A DNA stretch of 64,000 nt from Tubiluchus corallicola (Eukaryota; Priapulida; Priapulimorpha; Priapulimorphida; Tubiluchidae): the NCBI GenBank assembly GCA_030141605.1, contig JAQGDQ010000013.1, positions 758,447-822,446 of the forward strand. The letters are read 5' to 3'. Below the pieces are notes generated by a model, which saw only the letters and a list, made by a program, of their open reading frames with translations, searched no databases and was not told the origin of the DNA. Position 1 is the stretch's first letter. Each line of letters starts with the position of its first letter. Below, piece by piece: positions 39,201-54,200 of this stretch. Both the position numbers and the translations under genes were made by a program.

Positions 39201-42200
39201 TACATGTTTTATACATCGTTACTGCCACTGCAAGTCCTGTATGCAAAAATGCAGTATGTAAGTGGTATTTAATTTCAAGATGAAGTTCGGTCTAAGTGGA
39301 AGGTTTTCTTGTGCTTTCAGTAGTATCAAAGCCAATCTTCCTTTTTTAACTCAGTAAAGGAGAACCTTTCGTGTCAACTTATCACTATATCAAGCAAAAA
39401 CTAAATTAGTTCTATGAAAATTTATTACAAATTATGACAGAGTTCAATCCATTCTCTCTCCATTCCAATCCACTTTACTTTTACTCTATCCCACACCACC
39501 AACACCCATTTTCTACTCCATTCTTACTTTAACCTGAGATCTCATACCTTACATTAAAGAAACTGGGTCAAATGCAGTCTAAAAGATGTACAATCCATAT
39601 TTTGATACAATGTCAGTTTTTTGTCACAATTTACCTAATTCAAGCCACCCGGCATTTGATCACCAACCTGACCAACCAAATAACTAGCCGTAATAAATTA
39701 CATTAACATGAAGGCACATGTGCTGAACCACACCACTAGCTCACTATTTAAATTATACAATATTTAAATTTAAGTTACGAAATTAACGTACCTGGAAAAC
39801 ACCAGAAAAATGCTGTGTTTTATTGTAATTGTTCGACGTGTACACCGTCATGTATCCGGACTTGGCTTCCAGTACGGAGAATTTACCGATAAATTTCAGT
39901 CCACAGAACGCACCCAGCAGAGTTGATTCTCCGGTACCGGAACCGGAGAGGAGGAACGAAGGGATTCCGTCATAGATGTACACAAAGTTTTCCTCGCAGT
40001 CCATGCGGAGCGCATCGACCGTGAAGGTGATCTTGCTCGATTGACGGCGGTCACTCACTTGCTTAGAGTAGTTTTCAAATGCAGAGATGACCCACAAACA
40101 TTCACTGAAAGTGTTAATGTAAAACTTACTTTACCTATAGAATAGTAATTACACTCATATCTTGCTTTTACAGACATCAGGCAAAATCTGGAAAGTTAAA
40201 AAGTCCGCGTACTACGTACACAGTCAGTTGTTTCGCAAGCAGTCCGCTAGTTGGCGGGCCATCACTTTGTTTACATCATTACATAAGTGCAAACAAGCAG
40301 CGTGTAACAACACGCGTGTAGCCTGTACGTCAGTAGCGGCCCATACTAGATTGTTTTGAGACAATTAAGCGATTAATTCGATTAATTGTCAGTGTAATGC
40401 ATGGTGTCTGCTGTATTAGCTTAGTATCTGGAAATATGGACAATCGGACCGACCTCTCCCCGCTTTTGTCTGGCAAACCGAGATATTAGCGTATTGAAAA
40501 ACCGAGAAATAGAAAATATATTTTTACAGATGTACTTGTGTGTGTGTGTGTGCGTGCGTGCGTGAGTGTGGTGTGCATGCATTTGTGTGTGTGTGTGCGT
40601 GTACTTATATATATAAAAGTACAAAAAAATTTACAAACGTGTGTGTGTGTGTGCTTACATATATATACAAAAAGTACAAAAAAATTTACAAACCCTTTGA
40701 ATAGTTCCAATCCTCTGCCTTCAAAGTTACCCAAACCCGATGATGCTAAACCAGTAATAAACTGTCTCCCTTCACATTCAATGTAACATTTACCACCATA
40801 TCTGCAAACAAGAGTAGAATTTGAATTAGTAACAGCAACTTAAAAAAAACTGATCATACAGTTACACCTCGTTATACCGCCAAACTCGTTTACCGCCTGC
40901 AAAACGGCCAGGAACAAAATGGCTGTACTAAATTGTACACAAAAATAACCCGTTATGCTACCACACGTTACCCGCCATCGGCCAGGCAAATTAATATATA
41001 TGTACTAAGGGGAAATACGAACAGCCACGTCAGTGACCTTGATATTATGCCAGCTGTATGAGGCTGAAGATGCTTCACTAGGTCACAGACACTGATCAGA
41101 CATCACTTGTTATGTAAAATAATGCAAGTTATCATGCTTTGATTGTTTTCAAACTGTACTGTACATTGTACATTCACAATAGTAAAGGATTGATAGCTCT
41201 GATATTATTGTCGATGCACCACAAAGTCATAACAGCAACTGACAAGAAAACACGTGGTTCTTTTTTTACCACAAGAAATGTGATATTTACTTGTTTTCTA
41301 AGAATCATCCAAGCAAATCAGCAAAATATGCCAAAACGATGCACATTCTGTGGCATTTATGTTTAATTTATAAGTTTAATATCTATGACCTGGACCAAAG
41401 TGGCGTAAACAAAATGATTCCTGCTGAGATATTACTGAGGCAACACCATCACTGCTCACAACTATCACTGATTTATGAGCTAGAAACTCATGAAGCAGCT
41501 AGCTGTTAATGACATTTAAAACTGAACCACTTACATATGGTTATTATAACGTAATGAAGTTCTTTCAGGATTTATTTGAGCTGCAAATTTACTATTAGTT
41601 TTTAACAAATGATTTCAAAAGCTACTAATATCGAGCCTATAAGCTAGTATAATCCAACTTGTCTTTATAAATTTTACCTAGATATGTTACTACACTTTGC
41701 ACACCATTATATAAAAATGTCAGCTTTAACTCTTTCATTTCGGAAGGTGGCATATGCCGCCTATGTTTTTCATGCAAGGGACCGAAGGTGGTAGACTGCC
41801 ACTGAAGCTCAGTCCTAAGCACAGTCGCCCAGGTCTGTTTATTTCACTGCTACGGCCATGCAAAACACTATAGAAAAATTTGACAGCCATGGGATTGGGG
41901 TTGCTTCGCAACAAGTAGCGCTAAGCAGCCAATCAATGTCTGAAGCCAGGTGCATTCCACAATACTGTCCTATAAGGTAAATTCCCATGCAAAATCAATT
42001 GTACATCATTAATGAAACATGTTTAGTTGACTGTTCTGCACTTTTATAAAATGATTGCATATTATGAATTAGTATTGTGCCTTTTGTGACAACTGGTTTC
42101 TAAATATGAGGGTGTTATGTGCATGTGTGTGAGTGCATGTATTAATGTGCATGTGTAGGAATAAAACTAATATTTAACGTTAGTACTCAATAACGAACAA

Positions 42201-45200
42201 CTATTCGTTTATTTACAATAATCTGTTTTAGTAATGCACCACAAGAAGTTATTGTCAAATGTTCAAAAGTCAATGTGGCCTAGTTAAAAAGCAACAACGT
42301 AGTGAAAGGGTTTAAGTCACAAAAAAGCATCTACTACAAAAGTACAGTAGCAATCATACTTAAACTTCGATGCCAAACACTTTAATCTACATAATATAAA
42401 AGTACATTAGCATAGAAAAGCAGAACGTAGCACTGTAGTTCACTAGTAAGGGACTAAAAGCTTACCGTGGCTCGCCAAAATACCCATCAATGCAACGTTC
42501 ACAATTATGCCCTGCAGTGATGTCAACGCAATAACAAGCTCCAGTATCCATATTGCAGTAACCCATACTCTCGTCGCCGTGACCGTTGCACTGACATGCT
42601 CGGCAACCCTGGGGTTCCGTAGCGTTCCCGAAACTACCTCTTCGACAAAACTCGCAGTGCTCACCTAAACGAACAAGTTCAACTGTGCTATAATCGAAGA
42701 AAATGTAACTTTTGAAAGTTGAAAGCCTTTCAAAGTTTGAAAGTTTCTCTGCTAGTATTTGTCATTGAATCACAGCTGACATAAATATGAAAAAATGAAA
42801 AAAAAACTGGTCACATTCTAGAAAAATTATCAATAAGTTTATTACTACTGTATAAATTATGACACCGAAATTTAATAGTTTTTAGATTTTAATCTTAATG
42901 TAAATTAGTGTAATTTCAATGTACCATAATTTAATAGTAATTTGCACTTCAATGTCATTTAATGGGTTGTAATTTAACCTTCGGATTATAAGATTCTAAT
43001 AAACTTATTTACCAACACAAGCAAAGAAGGTGCACGTACCTTCCGTCCAGGTGTGGTCCTCACATTTATCACACACACCAACAGATGTCTCACAGGTGCT
43101 GTGATTGTGACAACCGCAGTCGATTGTACAACTGCTGCCCGTCCAACCCAAATCACACTTACATTCGTACAGCGGTGCTTCTGAACAAGTGCCGTGCACA
43201 CATTCCTCGTAACAACTACAAAAATTAGACAACGATTAGACAACGACAAAAGCTTCTTGTGTGCCTCTGTCATAATGAAATGAGGTACTGTATATATTAC
43301 AGACATACATTCAAGTAATGAACATTAAATGGACAAACAGTGAATTTTCTACAGTTGGGCATTGAACTTGATTTTCAATATTATAACATGCCATGCAATG
43401 TAGTATGAACTGCCATATTACTATATACAGTGGGCACCATTTATTAGACTCACGATTAATAGAATCAGTCTATTACATTGCTGTCTAAAGTCTATTACAG
43501 TCTAAAAAAGTGCTGAAAACACTGCAAAAGCAGATAAACAAGTCTTACGTTTTATTGCATGCAAGTTTTCCATCTCCGGTGAAACCGCGGTTACATTGAC
43601 AGACGTACGAGTCTTTGGTATTGATGCATGTGGCGTTGTTGTGACAATCGTGCAAGCCCAGTTCACATTCCCTCACATCCGGACAAATATCGTACGACCA
43701 CTGTGCCGGAGCGGTTGCGGATAGATTGTAATGCTGATTGACCGTGTTCGGACAATGTAAATTGTTATACGGTCCCGCAAAATCACCCCCAACACACAAA
43801 CCTGAAAAAGAGAAAGACGAATTGTTACAGTCCTTTTAACACAAACTCACGTAGAAAGGGAAGAAACAGCAAACAATGTTTTTAGTACAAATGACTGATC
43901 AAATGAAATGTAAACAGCCATTGCAACACTACACTTATCAAATTCCTGAATTTTGTCACATTCAAAGTTTTCTTTTTGTATTTTTTCTCCATGCATTTCA
44001 ACAAAAATTCAAATGATTCGTTCTTGTACCAGTTGCATCAAAATAGGTAATGTAGAGCCCCAGTTCCTGACTTTTGGACTCCACGAACCCCTAATTTTTT
44101 ACGCTAGCTCCTGGTACCTCTTCGCCTGCCATTAGCAAAATGAAGAACCAACACTGATGTAATGTTGTGAATGTTTTTATTATACATATTATACGTATCA
44201 CTCCAATCAAGCGCACTAAATGAGAGTTCAATGAGATGGCTGCTGTTGCATAGCAGAAACTAACTTTCTGAATCGCGGTTCAGTTTTCGACTCTCATGTC
44301 TCCGCGGATGTCAAGGGGGTTTCGGGCTTTAGTCGTGACTGTCAGCATCGCTGAAAAGCCTGCTTCACACAGGAAAAGGTTCACTGAAAGCTTTACAGTG
44401 GACAGGGGTCAAGACTTCGACCAAAAATCATGAACTGTTGGCACAGTCGAAAGAGATGTCTGAATATTATACAACATTACTTTTTTAAAATTGTCTAAGA
44501 GGCTTCTCCGGTACACTTTGTGGTGTTCGCTGGTACCCCCAAGTGGTACTAGTACCCCAAGTTGGGAACCAAAGCTCTAGAGGTGTTGATGTGTTGATGT
44601 GGTGCAGTTTTTGCACTGAAAAGCAGGCGAAAATGAAGAAAAATTTTGTTAGATTTTGTAGCCAGTTTCGCAATCAGTTCACTTATTACTACAATAAACT
44701 GTTCTAGGAGACACTGAGCCATAAAGGAAGGCATAGAAGCTAAATCAATGCGCAAACTGAAAACCAAGCCATTAAAAACAAAGAAAACAAGTACCTAGCG
44801 TAGGATTGTCCACATTTCCGCACCAACCGCACTGGAAATTGCTCAGACAATCCTTGCAATGTGTATGAGCGGAACAGTCCTTGCAAAGTGTCAAATTGTC
44901 TTCCCATTCTCTGTACAACAAAGTGCATAGTGAAGCATTAACATGTGGATAGTGCAGTTGCCGTAGTAACAAAGGGTTGCCATTTTGTATGACGCCGATT
45001 ATCATATTGGAGGCTGAAAGTTATCGTATTTGTGCATATTTGCTCAAATATTTATTACTGTTATTATTGTATAATTATGCGCTTAATAAATAACTATAAC
45101 ACCAAAAAGTGACACTAATAAGCATAAAATTAAATTTAACAAAACACAGTAAAATGTCACTAATTTCCTCATCTGCAGAATCAAGTCTTATCATCATAAT

Positions 45201-48200
45201 AACAAGCAACCTTTTTTGAAATTGCTGCTTTTCTCAGAAAATTCTGACCACTAACTGCGACCAGGATGCTTCAGACTACAATGAAATCAAAGTTCATTCA
45301 CTTAACAATGGACAACAGGACAACAGTAGCATCACAATGGACAACAGTAGCGTCACAATGGACAACTGTAGTTTTTTAATGCACAATTTTTTCAAACATT
45401 TGCTTTTGTTTCCTATGTAAATTATTATAAATTATTGATTATCGTATAGTCTCTTTTTTCTATAGTATGACAACTCAAATTATCATGATATGGTATCTTC
45501 TGATATTATATACATTCATATTTCACAAAAGTGGGGAAAGGTCAGTCCAAATTTGCTGTTTATTCATATTTACCAATACTAAGCTAATACAGTAGGTGCC
45601 ATGCATTAGGCTCATGGTAATGTAGAATCAATTGCCTAATTGTCTCAAAAACGTCTAGTATGGGCCGCTCCCATGCAAAAGTATATAAAGACTGTCGGCA
45701 ATTGACTCAAATAACTCCGCATAATTTCTGCACATGCTTAAATAAAATAAGATACTTTGTGTATCTAATGTCATCTTACTTCGCTTTTGTGTACTATAAT
45801 ATACGCGGTTTTGCTTGACACTACACACATGCCGTTACACGTTGCTTGGTTACACTAATGTAATGATGTAAACAAAGTGACGGCCCACCAACTAGCAGTC
45901 AGCTCGCGAAACAACGGACTGTGTCAGTAGTATGTGGGACTTTTTAACGGTCCAGATTTTGTCCAATTCTTCCGATATCCGTAAAAGCGAAGTCCGGCAA
46001 ACCAAGATATGAGTGTATAAAGATTGCACTAGCTATATTGCGATGACAAAAGTAGACATTACCTGCATCTTCCCAGTCCATAAGTGGTCAAATATGTATA
46101 AAAAGGGAAGCAGGTTTTGGTTGTCTCACACCAGGTGCACTCATTGTGTATGCAAGTTGAACATGACTGGTAGTTCTCACATGGTTGTGAGCATTGTGCG
46201 ATGTCGGTAATTGATACATTGAATCGACCTCGTCGCACACAGCTCAGGTTCGTAACGTTTGTTTCGATTAACCACTCACACGATGGATCCTAAAATTAAA
46301 CGAAGACTAACCATGAACGTTTTAGCAGCAAATCCAAAGTCCAGACAGTTTAGTCTAGTGGTAATACGTCTGATTTCCGTCTGAGAGGTCGTGAGTTCGA
46401 TACAGCAGTCCGGTCATACCAAAGACTTTAAAATGGTACATGCTGTAGCATTGTCTGGTGTGTGGTATTTAGGGTAAAAGTGGGGTAATAATATTACGTA
46501 CATGAAGATTATTATTTACAATCGGCCCAAAACCTATTGGGACCTTATGTTAATGGTTCGTCCAAAAAGCCAAACTTTAAATAAAGATTATTAGTATTAC
46601 ATTATCGATAACTTGACATTGCTGTTAACAAATAACAACACATTAACAAATAATTAATGCTAATGAAGTTTATTAATTAAGCATATTGATTAAGTTTTAA
46701 AATTGTGTTTTTCTGCATTTTATGTGTCACAAATTGTTATTAATTAAATTTTAACACTTAAACAAGTTTACTGGCTGAAATTTTTACAAACTCACATTTG
46801 TTTCATGTCTGTTTTATTTTAAGAAATGTTTTACAGTTTGTCTAATTTAGAACTTGTGTGTAATTTTGTTTAATTTTTGTTTTTATTAGGATTAATTTTG
46901 CAAAGAACTATAACTCGCTTAGTATAGTACTTTTTATCTAAAGTTTGCTTTCATCCTGTATCTAATTTATAAAGTATTTTATGATTCATCTGTTTTTGTA
47001 CTTTAGACGTTTTTTAGTTTTGTTTAATTTCAAGATATTCTGTTCTATTTTACATTTTAATTAATGCTAACATGTCAAGGATCATTATAAAAATATTGTA
47101 TGATCCGTACAAATATAAAATTCTACTCTATTTTATTTTATTTCAGCACCTAGTACTAAATCGAAGAAATTCGTCATAAGATAGATCAGCAAACGGGTTT
47201 TCTACAAACCAGTTAGGCAATCTACTACTACTGTTTAGTTGACTATAGCTGATTGCGTATCTAATAATTTATCGTACTAATAAATACAGTTTAAAGCAAA
47301 CTGATGATATTGTACCAAATAAATTGTAAGAACTTAGTAAATCAGCCGCAATTGGGAGAAAAAAATGTGTCCGGCTTGCTAACTTACAACAACCTTAATC
47401 ACAAATTGTCAAAGTTCATGTATCGTCAACTAACCATTCTTATCATTTATTATTTACGTTTATTATTTACCAACCATTAAAAAAAGATTAATCAAGTAAA
47501 CAGTAACGTATCACTATTTGCTGCTGGGTATTATTGTTTGTTTGTTTATTGTCATCATAGTTTTGCTAAATATTTTATATATTACGCAAAAAACTGTTTA
47601 AACATCAAGTAAGCAAAAATTATGATCAGAAATAATTATGCAAAAACATTACCTGCACACAATCAACACAATTTACGAAATCCGAACAATCTGGGCAGCT
47701 TTCCCCAGAAAATACCAGGTGGCTCTCTTCACCGTCAACTAAGCACACTGCATGACCATCCCGCTGAATGCATGACCGAGTACCCGGGCACCACCCACAC
47801 ACACTATCGCTTATGCATAACATGCAGTTACTGTAGTCATCGCACGAGCCATGCATGTACGGTTGCAAATTTCCCAAACCAAGATCCTGAAACGGACAAA
47901 AACTATGACGTTAGTTTTGAAGGACTAAACTCAATCTAATTAAGTTCTGAAGCAGCACCCCCAGTAATTTTAGTTACAAGCCACCACCACTGTTCCTAGA
48001 TTTAAAAAGTACCGTTTTACAAAAATATAATTTAGTTTTAATAAACAGTAAGAAAGGTTAATTCAGCTATCATAACAGCACAAAATGTTCACATATTTTT
48101 GAAAAGCTCCAAGATAGAGCAAAACAACACAACATTAGCATAGCACTCATTTTTAAAACAAATTTTGTGACGCCCCTTAATGCTTACAAAAACTTCCGTA

Positions 48201-51200
48201 AAAAATTGACAACACAAAGAAAAGCATTTAGAACATATGATTCACGTAGGAATGTTCTTCTTAAACTAACTTTACTGCAAAAGATCATTAAATCAATGTT
48301 TGAACACTCACACTGCGTAAAATGCCAGGACCTGTTCCACCATTCCACTGTATGTTGACAGGTGATGCTGGAGTGTAATTCTGTTTAATGGTCTGCGTTG
48401 CCGTCAGTTGAACAAAGTATTTACTATTCGTCAGTGTGCTAGGAAATATTTGTGCGCCGTTAGAGTGCTCCGCACGTTCACGTTTTCTTGGTCCATCTGG
48501 AGCATTGACTACGGCAACAGTTTCCTGAATAAAAAATTTAACATAAGACAAATAAGTTTATGCAAGTTTTTAAAAGACAAGAAAAGGGGTACCCGAAGTA
48601 GGTTTCAGAAAAATGGCCTTGAAAAATGATATTACTTTCTAGCAATTTTATGCGTCAATCGTACTCGTGTTGAGAGGATTTTTTGTTTGTTTTCATTTTA
48701 AATTTTGCGCAATACTATTCCAACCGCGGCGTTACGTGATGTCATATATGCACAACATAAATTAGGGGAAGAAAAGGAAATGTTATCTCTTGGCCAAAGA
48801 ACTCTCCATGCAAAGTTATTTTACTTTGCATTTCGCTTACCTGCTGCAAAAGCTTAAGTAACTGGAGAAGAAAATTATTATTTATTTAAAATGTTTTCAC
48901 CAATTGGTAAAATGTCGTTTACTCACCTCCAGTGTGCGCCACTCACTAACCAAAAAACGCATTTTTAATCTTTTGACAACATACAGTAACTTAATATTTT
49001 ACTTAGTTAGTTAAGAGTGCTTTGATTATTTTTTCAAACTTTACACAATGTTATCTAAACTTATTTCAAATGATTTACCGTCAAAATGGCTGCATCTATC
49101 TGTCATCATGGGAGTTTAAATTTACAAGTTTTATATGGTGTTACTGCTGACACAAACTATGTGTGCAATAAAGCAGTATATATTTCAACATTTGAAGACA
49201 AATCTTTTAAGCTTTATGTAAGTGGAAGGTTTTCTTTTTTCTTGCACTTTAAGTTACATGCAAGGAAGGCACAAGAAAGCTGTAAAAACTATTTTCTGAT
49301 GTCCGAAAAGATCCTGACAAACTAAACTATTTATTTCCCTCCACAGACAAAATTGCACAGTATTAGAAAAACCAACAAGTTTCAATTACCTTAATCAAAA
49401 TGCCCTATATCAGAAAAGGTTTTTTCCTGTTGCTTATTTAACTGTCAACGACTTTTGCTTATTACTTAGCTACTAATTGTATATTTACCTAAACTGTATT
49501 GAGATCGTTGCTCAAATCCTGTTTATTAAACTTAAAACTGCATGTTTCACTAATTTTTTTATCACTCTTGTTTTAACTCTTATACTAGTCTAGCTGTAAT
49601 TTTATTGAATAAACTATCATGTTCTAAGTTTCAAATTGTAAAAATAAAGTACTTTCTTTTCATTAGTACAGTAAATCTTCACTCAATGACGCTAATAGGT
49701 TCCAAGAAAACACAACGTAGTCGACTAATCGTTAAATGTTGTGGCTTAGACGGGCAATAACTCTTCCGTGTCAGAAACAGGCTCTGCATTAAGCAAAGAC
49801 TTAATAAACTACTGTTGATACAATCATACGGGTCAGTTCACACTAGGCATGGAAAGTCACTCGCACTAAACAGGGATCAGAATGACAAATTGCAAAAAAC
49901 TCTGGAACAGGCCGGGGGTTTGGGGACCATGTAGGCCCTCAGGCTGGTTCAAGAGGGGCGAAACCCCCTTGGAGCCAGCAACAAATTGCAATTTTGTGAC
50001 CATAGAGAGCCTCTAAGTGGACTTAAAATATCAGTTACCTTGTTTCGTGCATAATTTAAAACACACAACTATCAAGGATACATGATACCTAATTGTCTCA
50101 AAAGTACTGGCCGCTCCTATGCAAAAGTATATAAAAACTGTCTGCAATTGACTCAAATAACTCCGCACTATTGATTCTATATTTTTATACGTAAAGATAT
50201 ATTCGTGGTTACACTGATGGACGGAATGTAAACAAAGCGACGGCCTGCCAACTAGTAGATTACATACCTGGTTGTAGGGAAAACTGTCGTTACTCATGTT
50301 AAGAACGGCTCTGACATTCGCGCCGCTCAAATAGATCTGCAAGAACTCGCCTTCTGATGGTTTGGCATCTGCAGAAAAAAACGATATAGAAAAATAGAGG
50401 CAAGACATACATAAGCTAGTAAAATGCATTCGAGCAGATACCACATTTGTAAACAGGATTAGAAAATGATGTTGAAATTGTAAAAAACGTAATATATGGT
50501 GTCAATAATACAAGTATCAAATAAAGTAGCATCATTATCATTTTCACAAGTACCAAAACTGGTCTTTGTTTGCGAAGAAACATAAACATAAACACAAAAC
50601 CCAAACACACAGAAAGGTAACTGTTACATACAACTGCAAGTAGTGCCATTACTCGTCCCTAGATGGCAGACAAAAAAATTGCTCGGTCACCATAGCAATG
50701 CCAACTTTGGCAATACCCATTCCCGCAGTGTGATGTTAGAAGCTACAGTAAAACAATGAACATAGCAGCTGCGTGTCACAATCACCATGGCAACCTATCA
50801 TTCCAGATAAGCTGTGGCTTGCTGCTGCTTGAAATTCTACATAATTTTTTACAAACAGCCTAGCACAAAAAAAGTTTATGTCCTAAATTTGCATAACTAA
50901 CATGTTCCAGTTGGATATTTCATTAGCTATTTGAAGATGCTGGCTGTTTTTGTTTAAGAAGGCAAATAATTTAACTACGCGAGAAAAATCCGCTAATACC
51001 CCATGAAAAACGCTTCATTTACTGAACAAAACAGCATAAAACACTTAATGAATTTACCAAAAATGCACAAAATTCAAAAATGATTTCGACACAAAAATGT
51101 GATCGTTACAAAGGTTAAGAACCCCTCCTAACAGATCCGATGGCTGTTTTTACTTGCAAAACTCATTGTAACAAAATTAAAGAATTTTGAGTAAAAAGTG

Positions 51201-54200
51201 AAATTTCTCAATGACCAGCAACTTACTCAGGCACAACAGTGAAACTTGTAATTGCATTATTTGCAGTTGCATGTAGCTAGCCCTTTCCTGTATCTGTCAA
51301 CACAACAAAATCAAAACAAATCTGCATTACCTAGAGGTTTAGACAAAATGGAGCAGGTACAAATCCACGTGTTTTAGTTCAAAAAATTAAAGGTTGGGGT
51401 TAGGAAGTCAAAAATCTTAAATGACCATTGTAAGTTTAAGTGAAGACGTGGGTCTAGTGAGTACCGCTAGTCAAGAAGACGTCAAGCAAAGGAAAGACGT
51501 GGGTCTAGTGAGTACCGCTAGTCAGGAAGACGTCAAGCAAAGGAAAGACGTGGGTCTAGTGAGTACCGCTAGTCAGGAAGACGTCAAGCAAAGGAAAGAC
51601 GTGGGTCTAGTGAGTACCGCTAGTCAGGAAGACGTCAAGCAAAGGAAAGACGTGGGTCTAGTGAGTACCGCTAGTCAAGAAGACGTCAAGCAAAGGAAAG
51701 ATGTGGGTCTAGTGAGTACGCTAGTCAGGAAGACGTCAAGCAAAGGAAAGACGTGGGTCTAGTGAGTACCGTTAGTCAGGAAGACGTCAAGCAAAGGAAA
51801 GACGTGGGTCTAGCGAGTACCGCTAGTCAGGAAGACGTCAAGCAAAGGAAAGACGTATACTTACTAAGTGGGTGTAAAAATCCCTTCAGTTGAACGGTAA
51901 AGTTTGTTCCTTCTATGCGCTCTCGACGTAAACTGCCCGGAGTTGCATTGAATTGATTATAAGAAACAGTGAGAGAGGTTTTGGGAAAAACAGAAACCTG
52001 GAACAAAATTTAAACTCAATAAGTCTTTTCACAGTTTCGTAGTACGCACGCACAGTTGCTGTAGGTCAAGGGTTAAGTGTATCATAGCGACGCGTCTTAA
52101 CTACAACCGTCATGTGACATGTGAGTAAAACAAAGTAGCCGTCTGCCGCATCAGTTCAGTAACTTCAGTTGTTTTATGTGGACTTTACTTAACAATGCAT
52201 TAGTCTTACTAGCAGGATCTTGCTTAGGTACAAGAAAAAATAACTAACTAAGGTTCTAGCTGCCTCATAAAACATATTAAGACAGTTACTATTTCAATAG
52301 CGTAGACTGTGAGCAGTTGTCAAGTGTACACAAGTGGTGGTACATTTAATCTTTGACCTTTTCACGATCATCATCAATCACTGAAACTATGAAAGGGCTT
52401 ATTCATTCTTTACTAGAATAACAGACACGTATTAAAAGAAATACAAACTAACAGAGCTAAACAATTAATGGAATATATCTGTAAACTGATTAACAGCTAG
52501 TAAATCCACATAGATGTAATATAATATATCATGTACAGTAATATTTAATGAGCGTACTTTGCTAATAGCATCAGAACTGTACTAGCATCAAATGCAATGC
52601 TAAGGTAAGGACAGGGGGCTATCACGACCCGCACAGACTTGGTTTTTTATCATTGACACTACTGCATACTTCAAACAATGTTAACGACTTGCCATGTCTG
52701 GCTGACTGTAATTAGCCGGATGACGAAAGTTGAGGAAGGTGAGTCCTGCCCACTTGTCCTGCACACGGCACTGATTTACAACTCTCAGGGCTGTTATGTT
52801 TCCCCACCAGCCTTCTACTGTCTGACTCTGTACGTAAGAAATACCTGCAACGCAAATGTACAAAATAATATCTTTCGAGAATGCCAACATGACAAATTTC
52901 AAATTTTCTAAATTTCTAATTTCTAAAGCAACTTAGACAAAATTATCGCAGTCAAAGATATTAGACAAGTAAAAAAGCTGTGACATAACAAATTTCACTA
53001 CGTTGCTTTGTGAACACAGTTACGGTCGCAATGGTAAAGGCTGTTCACATGCTTACCATCTTTGTCATAACACGGCAGCTGCTGCGATTGTGCTCTCAGT
53101 GCATTTGCTTTGTACGGAGGCCACCATACACACGGCTGCACCTGTGATACTTCGGGAAACCTCGTCTCTTTGGTTTGAACGCCCCTGCCTTGCACCAAAC
53201 ATGACACACAGTCGGTCAGTAGTTTGCATATACCTGGACACATGGTGGGCTGTACTGTCCCGGGTTCACACTCCTGAATAATAACGAACAATAATATTAG
53301 CAATATAGGTAGTCGTTGACTTACGACCACAAGTACTTCCAGTGAATTGGTTGTAATATGACGTGGACGCAAATGGGACTTGATCAAGTGGCGTGCCCCA
53401 ACACATAAGATGTTGTATATTATGTGTTATTATACAAAATTAATAATATTTATTTAGTTTTATCTATCCGCACACTAAGTATGGCAGTACCTATGGATGA
53501 ATTTTTTGCAACAGATAGCGATGCAAAATTAATTTCCTTAAAAAGGAAGAAATATGAGTTATTTTGTGAGATATTATTAGTTTTGTGAAATAAAATAATT
53601 AAGCTTCGCTGTTGAAAGCTAGCTGAAAGACTCACCTGTACACGCCCTCTATAAATACATGAAGTGACTTCAGTTGTTTTAACTTTGCATTGAACACACT
53701 CCGGATCCTGTTGGCACATGCTGGTAGTGTACTGCTCACAATGTGTAATTGTTACTAAATTAAAATATATAAAAAAAGCTTATTTAATAGTACTTTATTG
53801 TAAAAACAGAGACTGGTAATTACAGTAGATGATAATAACAAGGACTTTGCACATACAGTAGGAGATGCTTAATAGACTCATTTTGGGATGCATGTATTTT
53901 GTCCCAATTAACCGACGCGTGTAGCATATTACTACTATAGAAGTAAGAATCGTGTGACTCATCATCTTAGTATGCATTACTAAGGATTTAAATGAATTTT
54001 AGATACGAATTAATGTGTGTTTAAAAATTCCTATGTGCAGTTATTTATGAACACCTTTTTTGTACAGGTGAATTAACAAAAAAAAATCGCACAAATCTGA
54101 TTATTATCACAGAAAATTACAAACATTCCTGGAAGGTCAATTGCTTCAATTCTTCAAGAAGAAGTTGGTTTATGAAATTCTCATAATGATAAAAACATTG

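Noticed and set aside
40421-40786. Open frames rich in His/Thr or Cys/Val
   Set aside because: They are translations of the GT/CA microsatellite.
40859-40990. Possible additional TIR element starting CAGTTACACCTCGTTATACC
   Set aside because: It looks like a pogo/Tigger-type end after TA, but I could not find a matching right end, so it is not listed as an element.
51421-51762. 113-codon repetitive open frame on the + strand
   Set aside because: Comes from the 51-bp minisatellite, is broken by a single-base deletion, and is antisense in an intron; no start context or neighbours that suggest a gene.
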